Shown here one piece after another: positions 1-6,606 of a stretch of 10,952 nucleotides of DNA (within the stretch, counting starts at the first letter, position 1; every line of letters begins with the position of its first letter). Origin of the DNA: an uncultured Novosphingobium sp. GTDB lineage: Bacteria; Pseudomonadota; Alphaproteobacteria; Sphingomonadales; Sphingomonadaceae. Location of the stretch: positions 1 through 10,952 of the forward strand of contig CALCQB010000333.1 in the NCBI GenBank assembly GCA_937897535.1, in the 5' to 3' direction. Made by a program: the position numbers and the translations under genes. Below the pieces are notes generated by a model. It made no database searches. It was not told the DNA's origin and saw only the letters and a program-made list of their open reading frames with translations.

Positions 1-230
1 TCACCGTCGCCCGCGCCCGCAAGATCCAGCGCTTCCTGTCGCAGCCGTTCCACGTCGCCGAAGTGTTCACCAACATCCCGGGCAAGTTCGTCCAGGTTGA
101 AGACACCGTGAAGAGCTTCAAGGCAGTGGTCGACGGCGAATACGATCACCTGCCCGAAAGCGCCTTCTACATGGTCGGCGGGATCGACGAAGCGGTCGCC
201 AAGGCCAAGAAGCTGGCCGAGGACGCCTGA
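1..230 (+). CDS. atpD: F1 ATP synthase beta subunit, C-terminal end (partial)
   Basis: This is the last 75 codons of the catalytic beta subunit of F1Fo ATP synthase; the 5' part lies outside the window and the first complete codon starts at base 3. Readable segments are typical of the beta C-terminal helical domain: an ARARKIQRFLSQPF stretch, then VAEVFTNIPGK, a KAVVDGEYDHLPESAFYMVG segment and a lysine-rich end with TGA at 228-230. This domain sits at the bottom of the alpha3beta3 ring beside the gamma stalk; the nucleotide-binding residues lie upstream and are not visible. atpC follows after 4 bases in the same direction, the usual end of an atpHAGDC operon. The identification is very secure. 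Confidence 0.97.
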   Translation, partial: TVARARKIQRFLSQPFHVAEVFTNIPGKFVQVEDTVKSFKAVVDGEYDHLPESAFYMVGGIDEAVAKAKKLAEDA

Positions 231-234
231 GGCC

Positions 235-492
235 ATGGCCCTGCACTTCGAACTCGTAACCCCCGCCCGGCTGGTCCGCTCGGACGACGTCTACATGGTC
301 GTCGTCCCCGGCACCGAGGGCGAGTTCGGCGTGCTGGAAGGCCACGCGCCGTTCATGTCGACCGTCCGCGACGGCACGCTACGGATCTACAAGACCGAAG
401 GCGGCCAGCCGGAGGAAATCCAGGTCCAGGGCGGCTTTGCCGAAGTCGGCGAAAACGGCCTGACCGTGCTCGCGGAGCACGTCGAAGGCTGA
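235..492 (+). CDS. atpC: F1 ATP synthase epsilon subunit, short form
   Basis: This 85-residue protein is the epsilon subunit of F1Fo ATP synthase, which joins gamma to the c-ring as part of the rotor. It begins LHFELVTPARLV and carries the classical beta-sandwich signature PGTEGEFGVLEGHAPFMS at about residues 25-42, followed by the GGFAEV strand and a VLAEHV end. Bacterial epsilon is commonly 130-140 residues with a two-helix C-terminal arm that can inhibit ATP hydrolysis; here the chain stops right after the beta-sandwich, so that arm is absent. Short epsilon subunits are known in several alphaproteobacteria, which use a separate inhibitor (zeta). The ATG at 235 lies 4 bases after the atpD stop. 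An intrinsic terminator follows at 517-544, so this is the last gene of the operon. Confidence 0.96.
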   Translation: MALHFELVTPARLVRSDDVYMVVVPGTEGEFGVLEGHAPFMSTVRDGTLRIYKTEGGQPEEIQVQGGFAEVGENGLTVLAEHVEG

Positions 493-516
493 AGCTTTTG
501 GCAGGTCCGGAAATGC

Positions 517-544
517 AAAGGGCGGTCCGCTGGGCCGCCCTTTT
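517..544 (+). terminator. Rho-independent terminator after atpC
   Basis: A nine-base arm AAAGGGCGG (517-525) pairs perfectly with CCGCCCTTT (535-543). Inner TCC/GGG pairing (526-528 with 532-534, including one G-T wobble) closes on a three-base loop GCT. The hairpin runs straight into TTTT at 541-544. It starts 24 bases after the atpC stop and fits termination of the ATP synthase operon. Confidence 0.9.
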
Positions 545-552
545 CGTTTGGT

Positions 553-700
553 CCTTCCCATTTTCGACGCAGGTCGCAAATGGGGAGGTGGATCGCCGAA
601 GGCGAGACGGAGGGGGTTCTGCGCTGGCCTCCAAACCCCTCCGTCAGCCGCTTCGCGTCTGCCACCTCCCCATTTGTGGCATTCGCCAAAAATGGAGAGG
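553..700. repeat. Composite inverted-repeat element (cruciform-forming)
   Basis: Two 39-base arms, 553-591 and 662-700, are inverted copies of each other. The inner 15 bases, CAAATGGGGAGGTGG (577-591) and CCACCTCCCCATTTG (662-676), match perfectly; the rest match partly. Each arm can fold on its own: CCCATTT (557-563) with AAATGGG (578-584) plus CGA/TCG, and TGGC (677-680) with GCCA (685-688) inside a longer imperfect stem. A second inverted repeat lies between them: GACGGAGGGG (606-615) with CCCCTCCGTC (636-645). The sequence can therefore fold as one long stem or as several hairpins. It fills the gap between the atpC terminator and the convergent PhzF gene, ending two bases before that gene's stop codon. 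It resembles dispersed intergenic repeats of sphingomonads (recollection, not tested). No convincing gene lies in it. Confidence 0.85.
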
Positions 701-702
701 AA

Positions 703-1536
703 CTAGAGGGTTACAGTTCCGCTGACACAGGTCACGCACTGCCCGCCGACGTGCACATCCGCGCCGTCGATCCGGATCGAGACGAACCCATCCCGCCCCA
801 TCTGGCGGCCCTGGCTCGCAACATAGCTGTCGCCATCGCCCACCTGTCCCGCCGCCAGCCGGAACGCCGCGACCGCGCCATTGCCGCTGCCACAGACCGG
901 GTCTTCGGCGATCCCGTCACCCGGTGCAAAGCTGCGGACGACCACGTGGTCGCCTTCCACCGCGAACAGTGTTGCGCCGGTCATCCCCTTGGGCACGTAA
1001 AAGTCCGCGAGCCGGGCCGCGTCGTGGTTCAGGTTCTCCAGTGCCGCCACCTCGGCCAGCTGGGCCACCAGCCAGACCGGCCCGACATCGACCGCCTGCG
1101 CCGCGCCCTGCACCGCCGCGCCGATCCAGGCGGTGGCTTCGGGATCGGCCAATTCGGTCAGGGCATAGCGCGGCAGCTTGAACGACAGGCCGCCCTCACC
1201 CACCGTCAAATCAACCAGCCCGACCGCGCATTGCTGCACCAGTCGGCCTTCCTTCGCCTGCGCCAGCCCGGCCTCCAGCACCGCATGGGCCGTGCCCAGC
1301 GTCGGGTGCCCGGCGAACGGCAGTTCGGCCTTGGGGGTGAAAATCCGCACCCGGTAATCGGCCGCCGGATCGCTCGCGGGCAGCACGAAAGTGGTCTCCG
1401 ATAGGTTGGTCCAGTTGGCGAAGCCCTGCATCGCGGCATCGGACAGCCCCTCTCCGTCGAGCACCACAGCCACCGGGTTGCCCTTGTACGGCACGGCGGT
1501 GAACACATCGACCTGGGCGAATTTGCGACTGCGCAT
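703..1536 (-). CDS. PhzF-family isomerase
   Basis: The 277-residue product matches the length and motifs of the PhzF/YddE family, two-domain proteins with a diaminopimelate-epimerase fold. It opens with a FAQVDVFTAVPYKGNPVAVV segment. The catalytic glutamate of the family is visible as E47 in NLSETTFV. FAGHPTLGTAHA lies at about residues 75-86, and the second-domain loop EDPVCGSGNGAVAAF at about 211-225. In phenazine producers PhzF isomerises trans-2,3-dihydro-3-hydroxyanthranilate, but most family members outside phz clusters have unknown substrates. No phenazine gene is present here, so a phenazine role should not be assumed. The ATG at 1536 follows the DUF6265 stop by 4 bases, and GGTGGA at the end of that gene can serve as ribosome-binding site, so the two are probably cotranscribed. 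Confidence 0.93.
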   Translation of the reverse strand: MRSRKFAQVDVFTAVPYKGNPVAVVLDGEGLSDAAMQGFANWTNLSETTFVLPASDPAADYRVRIFTPKAELPFAGHPTLGTAHAVLEAGLAQAKEGRLVQQCAVGLVDLTVGEGGLSFKLPRYALTELADPEATAWIGAAVQGAAQAVDVGPVWLVAQLAEVAALENLNHDAARLADFYVPKGMTGATLFAVEGDHVVVRSFAPGDGIAEDPVCGSGNGAVAAFRLAAGQVGDGDSYVASQGRQMGRDGFVSIRIDGADVHVGGQCVTCVSGTVTL

Positions 1537-1540
1537 CGCT

Positions 1541-2014
1541 CTATTCCACCTGATCCTTGGGCAGCACTACCGGGCGATAGTTCCAGCGCATCGCCTTGCT
1601 GCCATCCATCAGCGAAATCTCCGCCATCAGCAGCTTGCCCTGCCGCCAATAGCGGATCCGCTGCGGGTAATCGTGCGCCGGGTTGGCGAATTCGATCGAT
1701 TCCTCGCTGATCAGCACGAGTGGAAACTCGCTCGGCGGCTTGCCGTTGGGCTGCGCGAAATAGCTGATCGTGCCGTCGGGCTTGACCTTGATCTGGGTGG
1801 TTTCCCAGCCCTCCAGCTCCGATCCGAACCCGTTGCGGGCAACGCCGAGCATGATCCCGCCACGCGGATCGGTCCAGACTTCGTCGGCCCAGCTCGCCCC
1901 GTCCTGCATCACCCAGGTGCCCGCCAGCCAGCCCGGCAGCGCGGGCTTGGCCAGGGTCTGCGCGGCCAACGGGGCGGCCAGCAACAGGACGGCGGCGGCG
2001 ATCAGTCTCTTCAT
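1541..2014 (-). CDS. Secreted DUF6265 domain protein
   Basis: This 157-residue protein starts with a clear signal peptide: KR, then a hydrophobic run over residues 4-18, with probable cleavage after the alanines before Q19. The mature part has the DUF6265 pattern: LPGWLAGTWVM (26-36), WADEVWTDPRGGIMLGVAR (42-60), a central FAQPNGKP and FANPAHDYPQRIRYWR (109-124). These small predicted beta-barrel, lipocalin-like proteins are exported and have no established function that I know of. The ATG at 2014 is preceded by AAAGG at good distance, which supports it over upstream codons. It lies between an EamA transporter (59-base gap) and PhzF (4-base gap) on the same strand. Exported to the periplasm, or possibly beyond, is inferred from the signal peptide. 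Confidence 0.88.
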   Translation of the reverse strand: MKRLIAAAVLLLAAPLAAQTLAKPALPGWLAGTWVMQDGASWADEVWTDPRGGIMLGVARNGFGSELEGWETTQIKVKPDGTISYFAQPNGKPPSEFPLVLISEESIEFANPAHDYPQRIRYWRQGKLLMAEISLMDGSKAMRWNYRPVVLPKDQVE

Positions 2015-2073
2015 GGAACAACCTTTGCCCGGGCCCGAATGAACGGCGGGTTTAGCGCCGCGAAGCGCATTGC

Positions 2074-2973
2074 TCAATCGGTCATCCCGGGTTCCGGCAT
2101 GCGCCCGGCGCGCCACAGGTAGACCCCCGCACCGACGATCACCGCCGCACCAAGCAGGGTCAGCGCATCGGGATGGCTGCCGAACCAGATCCAGCCGAGC
2201 AGGCTGGCGATCAGCAACTGGATATAGGTCATCGGCGCAATCGTAGCTGCGCCTGCCCGGGTGGTACCAAGGTAGATCAGCCAGTGCGCCCCGGTCGCCG
2301 AACAGGCGACAACCGCGCATTTCGCGAGTACGATCCAGCCCGGCCAGCCAATCTGGAACCGCTCGATCCCGCTGGCATGAAACAGCAGCGCCGCCGCAAT
2401 CAACACCGGAGTCGCCATGATCGCGACGAAGGCCTGCATCGCCAGTGCTGAGGCCTTGCCCGCGACATAGCGGTTGGCGATCATCAGCAGGCTCATCCCC
2501 AACGCCGCCAGCAGCGGCAACAACGCCGCCCACCCGGCGCTGATCAGGTTCGGTCGCAGCACGATCAGCACGCCTGCAAAGGCGATCAGCGAGGCAATCC
2601 AGGTTTCGCGCCGGGCCGGTTCGCCCAGCACCAGCGCAGCGAGCAGCGCGGTCAGCATCGGGCTGGTGAAGGTCAGCGCGGTCGCCGCCGCAAGCGGCAT
2701 CACGAAGACGGCCGAGAAGAACCCGACCGACGCCAACGCCACGGCGAGGCCGCGGACCAGCTGGATATTCGGCACCGGCATAGCAAATGCAGTCCGCCCC
2801 TGCCGCGCGGCGAGCAGCGCCACCAGCCCGATCGCACCCAGCAGATAGCGCATCGCGGCGATCGCCACCGGCGACCATTGCCCCGCCATCGATTTCACCA
2901 CCGCATCGCCGAACGACAACAGCGAGAACCCGGCCAAGGCCAGCAGCAATCCTGAACGTTCGGTCTGGCGCAA
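2074..2973 (-). CDS. DMT superfamily (EamA) transporter
   Basis: This 299-residue inner-membrane protein has about ten hydrophobic segments arranged as two EamA repeats. The first repeat carries MRYLLGAIGLVALL and the PLAAATALTFTSPMLTALLAALVLGE region at about residues 93-118. The second carries the matching GAATIAPMTYIQLLIASLLGW region at about 241-261, where the usual second-repeat acidic residue is not obvious (WFGSHPDA). The family exports metabolites or amino acids; substrate cannot be assigned. I chose the TTG at 2973 because GGGGAGGA sits seven bases upstream; a longer TTG start at 3024 would add 17 residues without a comparable ribosome-binding site. It is first in a minus-strand series with DUF6265 and PhzF, and divergent from the glycosyltransferase operon. 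Confidence 0.9.
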   Translation of the reverse strand: MRQTERSGLLLALAGFSLLSFGDAVVKSMAGQWSPVAIAAMRYLLGAIGLVALLAARQGRTAFAMPVPNIQLVRGLAVALASVGFFSAVFVMPLAAATALTFTSPMLTALLAALVLGEPARRETWIASLIAFAGVLIVLRPNLISAGWAALLPLLAALGMSLLMIANRYVAGKASALAMQAFVAIMATPVLIAAALLFHASGIERFQIGWPGWIVLAKCAVVACSATGAHWLIYLGTTRAGAATIAPMTYIQLLIASLLGWIWFGSHPDALTLLGAAVIVGAGVYLWRAGRMPEPGMTD

Positions 2974-3102
2974 GTGGATGTCCTCCCCGTTGCGGGCTCT
3001 AGGGAGCGACTGAGCCCGCGCCAAGGGCTTTCCAAAGCTTTACCCGCTGTTAAACAGTCATGCTTAACAACCCCTAACCAGGCAAGCGCAGACGGGGCAC
3101 AC
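2974..3102. promoter_or_regulatory. Divergent promoter region with palindromes
   Basis: This gap separates the minus-strand EamA gene from the plus-strand glycosyltransferase operon and must hold start signals for both. It is locally A+T-richer than the flanking genes. It contains GCTTT-CC-AAAGC (3027-3038), the overlapping 8-base palindrome AAAGCTTT (3034-3041), the perfect 11-base palindrome CTGTTAAACAG (3047-3057) and TGTTAA-N10-TTAACA (3048-3053 with 3064-3069). One or more could be operators. No confident -35/-10 pair can be placed by eye. Confidence 0.5.
2981..2988 (-). promoter_or_regulatory. Strong ribosome-binding site for the EamA gene
   Basis: On the minus strand these bases read GGGGAGGA, close to the ideal anti-Shine-Dalgarno complement. 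Seven bases separate it from the TTG codon at 2971-2973. This site decides the TTG start for the transporter gene, since no ATG precedes its first membrane helix. Confidence 0.7.
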
Positions 3103-4095
3103 GTGACCAAGCTGATCATCCAGATCCCATGCTACAACGAGGCAGACAGCCTGCCCGATACGATTGCGGCCTTGCCGCGGCGCTTGCCGGGCATCGCAAC
3201 GATCGAACTGCTGGTGATCGACGATGGCAGTCACGATGGCACCGCCGAAGTCGCTCGCAGGTTCGGGGTCCACCACATCGTCCGCCACCGCCGCAACCGC
3301 GGGCTGGCCGCAGCCTTCCAGAGCGGGATCGACGCTGCGCTGGCTGCCGGGGCCGACATCGTGGTCAATACCGATGCCGACGGGCAATATGCCGGGGAGG
3401 ACATTGCCAAGCTGGTCGCGCCGATCGTTGCGCACGAGGCCGATCTGGTGATCGGCGATCGCGGAGTGGCGGAGAACGCCCACTTCGGACCGTTCAAGCG
3501 CCGCCTTCAGCGGCTCGGCAGCGCGGTTGTCCGCAGTCTTTCAGGCACCGAGGTGACCGACGCGGTCAGCGGGTTCCGCGCGATCAGCCGCGCCGCGGCG
3601 CAGCGGATCACCATCACCACCGATTTTTCCTACACCACCGACATGCTGATCCAGGCCGGGCGCAAGCGCTTCAAGATCGTCAGCGTGCCGGTCCGGACCA
3701 ATGCGACCGAGCGGCCCAGCCGCCTGTTCAAATCGATTCCGCAGTTCATCACCCGCCAGTTGCTGACGATGACCCGGGCCTATGCAACCTACAATCCGCT
3801 GCGCACTTTTGCGCTGATCGGCGGGATCATCACCCTGGTCGGGCTCGCCCCGATCGTGCGGTTCCTGTGGTTCTGGTCGATCGGTCAGGGCAATGGCCAT
3901 ATCCAGTCGCTGGTGCTGGGCGGATCGCTGCTGGTGCTGGGAGTGCTGACCGGGCTGATGGGCCTGTTGGCCGAACTGATCGGGGCCAACCGCAAGCTGC
4001 TCGAAGCGACACTGTCCCACGTCCGCAAGCTCGAAGACAAGGTTGCGAACCTCGAGCGACGCGAAGACGAAGGCCGAAACGACCGGGCGGCGTGA
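3103..4095 (+). CDS. GT2 glycosyltransferase, polyprenyl-phosphate type (DPM1/GtrB-like)
   Basis: This 330-residue enzyme has an N-terminal GT2 domain of the dolichol-phosphate mannose synthase type: IIQIPCYNEADSLP (5-18), VIDDGSHDGT (38-47), RHRRNRGLAAAFQSG (61-75) and the metal-binding NTDADGQY (89-96). Two membrane helices follow at about 234-256 and 267-294, then a charged, probably coiled-coil tail (about 297-325). This architecture is usual for enzymes that move a sugar from a nucleotide donor to undecaprenyl or another polyprenyl phosphate on the cytoplasmic face. The sugar cannot be told. The GTG at 3103 starts directly before the conserved TKLIIQIPCYNE strand; a GTG at 2974 in frame would add 43 unrelated residues. 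It is the first gene of a five-gene run; the next gene starts 2 bases after its stop. Confidence 0.93.
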   Translation: MTKLIIQIPCYNEADSLPDTIAALPRRLPGIATIELLVIDDGSHDGTAEVARRFGVHHIVRHRRNRGLAAAFQSGIDAALAAGADIVVNTDADGQYAGEDIAKLVAPIVAHEADLVIGDRGVAENAHFGPFKRRLQRLGSAVVRSLSGTEVTDAVSGFRAISRAAAQRITITTDFSYTTDMLIQAGRKRFKIVSVPVRTNATERPSRLFKSIPQFITRQLLTMTRAYATYNPLRTFALIGGIITLVGLAPIVRFLWFWSIGQGNGHIQSLVLGGSLLVLGVLTGLMGLLAELIGANRKLLEATLSHVRKLEDKVANLERREDEGRNDRAA

Positions 4096-4097
4096 CC

Positions 4098-5723
4098 ATG
4101 CCGGACCGTAATCCCGACCGGCAATGGGCCTGGCCGCTCGCCGGGCTGCTGGTGGTGCTGGCGCTGCAGGTGACCGTGTTGCTGCACCGCGCAGTCAACT
4201 GGGACGAGTTCTTCCACTACAGCCAGATCCACAACCTGGCCCGCGGCACCCTGACCTTGCCGTTGCAAACGCTTTATACCCGCGCGTTCCTGTGGGTGCT
4301 CGATCTGCCGATTGGAGAAATCGACCAGATCGTGACGATCCGCTGGTTCATGCTCGGCTGCGAACTGGTGACGCTGGCGGCGATTTTCGCGATGGCGCGG
4401 CGGTTCACAACTCCGGCCAGCGCCCTGCTTTGCGCGCTGGCCTACCTTTCGGCCGGCTATGTGTTCCGGCACGGCACCTCGTTCCGGTTCGATCCGCCGG
4501 CCACGGCGCTGCTGATGAGCGCCGCGTGGATCACGCTATGCCGGCCGCTGCAGGCCCGCTGGATCGCGGCGACCGGCCTGTTGCTCGGCATTGCGACGGT
4601 TCTGACAATCAAGTCGGTGCTCTATTTCCCGGTCTTCGCCGGGATCGCCTGGCTCCGCTGGACCGAGGCGCAGCGCAGCATCGCCGCCGCGCTCCGGCTG
4701 GCGGCGATCGGGCTGGCGGCGGCGGCCGGATTCGTGCTGGTCTACGCGCTCCACGCCAGCACCCTGCCCGGCGAAAGCATTGCGGTGGGCAAGGCGACCG
4801 TCGATCAGACCGGCGGCAAGATGTTCAACCTGTTTGCACTGCCCTATTGGCGGTATCATCTCAAAGGCGCTGGGCTCGCGCCGTTTGTCACGATCCTTGC
4901 CCTGCTGTTTCCGTTCGTCCTGTTGCGGGCGACCCGACCGGCGGCGGAAAAGATTGCGCTGATCGGCCTGTTCCTGCCGCTCACCACCCTGTTGTTCTAC
5001 CACAACACCGCGCCCTATTACTTCGTGTTCATGCTCGCCCCGGTGTGTGTGGCGCTGGCGGTGGTTATCGACCTCGCGGTGCGCCGTTACGGCCCGCAAG
5101 GCCTGTCGGTGCTGCTGGCGGGTCTGGCTGTGGCGATCTGGTGGGTTGAAAGGCCTGGCGTCATCGAGAAGCAGCGCCAACTCCTCGCCGCCGCCGAAAC
5201 AGCCTTTCCGGAGAAGCCCGCCTACTTCGATTCCTGCGGGATCCTCGGCCGTTTCGAGAAGGTCAATTTCTTCATGACCCCGATCGGCATCGCGCTTTAT
5301 CGCGACGGCCATGCTCCGTCTTTCGCAGACGTGATGAGCCAGCGCACGGTCCCGCTGGTGGTCAACGATGTTCCGAACCTGGACAGCGCACTGACCGGGA
5401 CCGGACCGGTTGCCGCGCTGCTGCCCGGCGATGTGGCCGCGCTGCGCGACAGCTATGTTCATTTCTGGGGGCCGTTCTGGCTGGCTGGGCAGACCTTCAA
5501 TGGGCCAGCGCAATTCGCGCTGCGCGTTCCCGGCCAGTACCGGGTGGAAGGCGGCGACCTCACTCTGGATGGCCGCGCGCTGAAGGCTGGCGAAGTCGTC
5601 GATCTCGCTCGCGGCGAGCACCGCGCGGTTCCGGCAGACGGAGCGAAAGTGCGGCTGATCTGGGCGGCCGCCAGGCTGCCGCAAGGTGCCCCGCCCCAGC
5701 AGCCCTTTTTCGTGGATTTCTAG
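4098..5723 (+). CDS. GT-C family integral membrane glycosyltransferase
   Basis: This 541-residue protein has a first membrane helix at about 11-30, then the first periplasmic loop with NWDEFFHYSQ (34-43), whose D36-E37 fit the acidic catalytic motif of GT-C enzymes (PMT/ArnT-type fold). About eight to ten more hydrophobic segments follow to residue 350, including the FRFDPPATALL region (129-139) and the YHNTAPYYFVF segment (301-311). The last 190 residues (about 353-541) are soluble and should form a periplasmic domain. GT-C enzymes use polyprenyl-phosphate sugars as donors outside the membrane, so the preceding GT2 enzyme is a natural donor supplier. The acceptor, whether lipid, polysaccharide or protein, is unknown. 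The start is the ATG in GTGACCATG, 2 bases after the GT2 stop. I do not recognise a named member. Confidence 0.87.
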   Translation: MPDRNPDRQWAWPLAGLLVVLALQVTVLLHRAVNWDEFFHYSQIHNLARGTLTLPLQTLYTRAFLWVLDLPIGEIDQIVTIRWFMLGCELVTLAAIFAMARRFTTPASALLCALAYLSAGYVFRHGTSFRFDPPATALLMSAAWITLCRPLQARWIAATGLLLGIATVLTIKSVLYFPVFAGIAWLRWTEAQRSIAAALRLAAIGLAAAAGFVLVYALHASTLPGESIAVGKATVDQTGGKMFNLFALPYWRYHLKGAGLAPFVTILALLFPFVLLRATRPAAEKIALIGLFLPLTTLLFYHNTAPYYFVFMLAPVCVALAVVIDLAVRRYGPQGLSVLLAGLAVAIWWVERPGVIEKQRQLLAAAETAFPEKPAYFDSCGILGRFEKVNFFMTPIGIALYRDGHAPSFADVMSQRTVPLVVNDVPNLDSALTGTGPVAALLPGDVAALRDSYVHFWGPFWLAGQTFNGPAQFALRVPGQYRVEGGDLTLDGRALKAGEVVDLARGEHRAVPADGAKVRLIWAAARLPQGAPPQQPFFVDF

Positions 5724-5727
5724 GCCG

Positions 5728-6606
5728 GTGGTCGAGACTGACTTTGCAGCGCGGTTGATCACAACGGTCGGCCGGGTCCGCCAGGCAGCGGCACACTGGC
5801 GCGGCCCGCTGCTCGCTGCGGCGCTGGCTCTGTTCGCGGGCGGTGCCTGGCTTTCGATCCGCAACCTCGGGCTCGACATCGGCAGCTTGAACGGCCGGCC
5901 CCTGGTGGTTCAGGCCCTGCTGGCCCCACTTTCGCTGCTTTACGCCGGTATCGGCATGTATCTCCTTGCCCGCAGCGCCGGGGTGGTCATGCCGCTGGGC
6001 CGGGCAACCGCGACATCGGCCTGGGCAACCCTGGCCGAAGCGCTGCCGCTGCCGGGCGGCGCTATGGTTCGCGCGGGGGCGCTGATGACCGCAGGAACCG
6101 GGCTGGCGCAGAGTTCGGCGTTGGTGCTCGCCAATGCCCTGCTGTGGATTTCGCTGGCCACGCTGGGCTGCGGCCTGGCTTTGCTGGGGCACGCGGTCAG
6201 CGTCGCCTTTCTGCTCATCCTGGCCGGCGGCGCCGGGTCGGCAGTCACGTTTGGCTGGCTGTTGCGGCAGGCGGGCCTCGCCCTGGCGCTCCAGTCGGTC
6301 CTGCATCGCCTGTCGGGCATGGCGCTGATCGCGGTGCGATTGCATTTCGCTTTTCTGACCCTTGGCGTGGTGGTGCCGCTGGTCGATACCTTGCCGTTCG
6401 CGCTGGCCAACATCGCCGGTTCCGCCGCCTCGATCGCCCCGGCTGGGCTCGGGATCAGCGAGACGCTGGCCGCAGCTGCTGCCGGGACAGTGAAGGTCGC
6501 GCCGGGTGCGGCTTTCCTGGCGGTCGGGCTTGACCGGCTAATCTGCCTCTCCGCGAGCGGCCTGATGGCGCTCGCCACCACCCGCCTGCGCAGCGCTGCG
6601 GCATGA
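5728..6606 (+). CDS. LPG-synthase-TM / UPF0104 (YbhN-like) flippase-like membrane protein
   Basis: This protein of about 292 residues has seven to eight hydrophobic segments and the layout of the lysylphosphatidylglycerol synthase transmembrane (UPF0104, YbhN) family. The first conserved block is SAWATLAEALPLPGGAMVRA (97-116), and the family's C-terminal Gly/Glu block is visible as SIAPAGLGISETLAAAAAG (235-253). Members lacking the synthase domain are regarded as lipid flippase-like proteins, and archaeal AglD joins a comparable membrane region to a GT2 domain. Here, as a separate gene beside a GT2 enzyme, it may help translocate a lipid-linked sugar; this is inference. I chose the GTG at 5728, 4 bases after the previous stop; an in-frame GTG at 5686 would overlap that gene by 38 bases. 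No strong ribosome-binding site is seen. Its stop overlaps the next start by 4 bases. Confidence 0.82.
   Translation: MVETDFAARLITTVGRVRQAAAHWRGPLLAAALALFAGGAWLSIRNLGLDIGSLNGRPLVVQALLAPLSLLYAGIGMYLLARSAGVVMPLGRATATSAWATLAEALPLPGGAMVRAGALMTAGTGLAQSSALVLANALLWISLATLGCGLALLGHAVSVAFLLILAGGAGSAVTFGWLLRQAGLALALQSVLHRLSGMALIAVRLHFAFLTLGVVVPLVDTLPFALANIAGSAASIAPAGLGISETLAAAAAGTVKVAPGAAFLAVGLDRLICLSASGLMALATTRLRSAAA

Noticed and set aside
553..700. CRISPR array or phage attachment site at the intergenic repeat
   Set aside because: There are only two copies, in inverted orientation, with no regular spacers, cas genes, integrase or tRNA nearby.
580..1404. 274-codon plus-strand open frame starting inside the inverted repeat
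   Set aside because: It overlaps the clearly conserved PhzF gene on the other strand; the product is low-complexity Arg/Gln/His-rich.
703..1536. Phenazine biosynthesis by the PhzF gene
   Set aside because: No phzA/B/C/D/E/G gene is present, and most PhzF-family proteins occur outside phenazine producers.
3050..3078. Possible CtrA-binding site (TTAA-N7-TTAA type)
   Set aside because: The TTAA elements at 3050 and 3064 are 10 bases apart, and the next half-site is CTAA at the wrong spacing, so the consensus is not met.
2974..3102. GTG at 2974 as start of the GT2 gene
   Set aside because: The 43 extra residues are not typical of the family and would cover the divergent promoter region; the family begins right at the GTG at 3103.
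3129..4097. Upstream extension of the GT-C reading frame back to 3129, giving an 864-residue protein
   Set aside because: The added 323 residues are Arg/Pro-rich, match nothing and lie out of frame over the well-defined GT2 gene; the real start is the ATG at 4098.
4536..5879. 447-codon minus-strand open frame antisense to the GT-C gene
   Set aside because: Its product is Gln/Arg/Pro-rich without motifs and mirrors the high-GC codon use of the real gene; a common shadow in such genomes.
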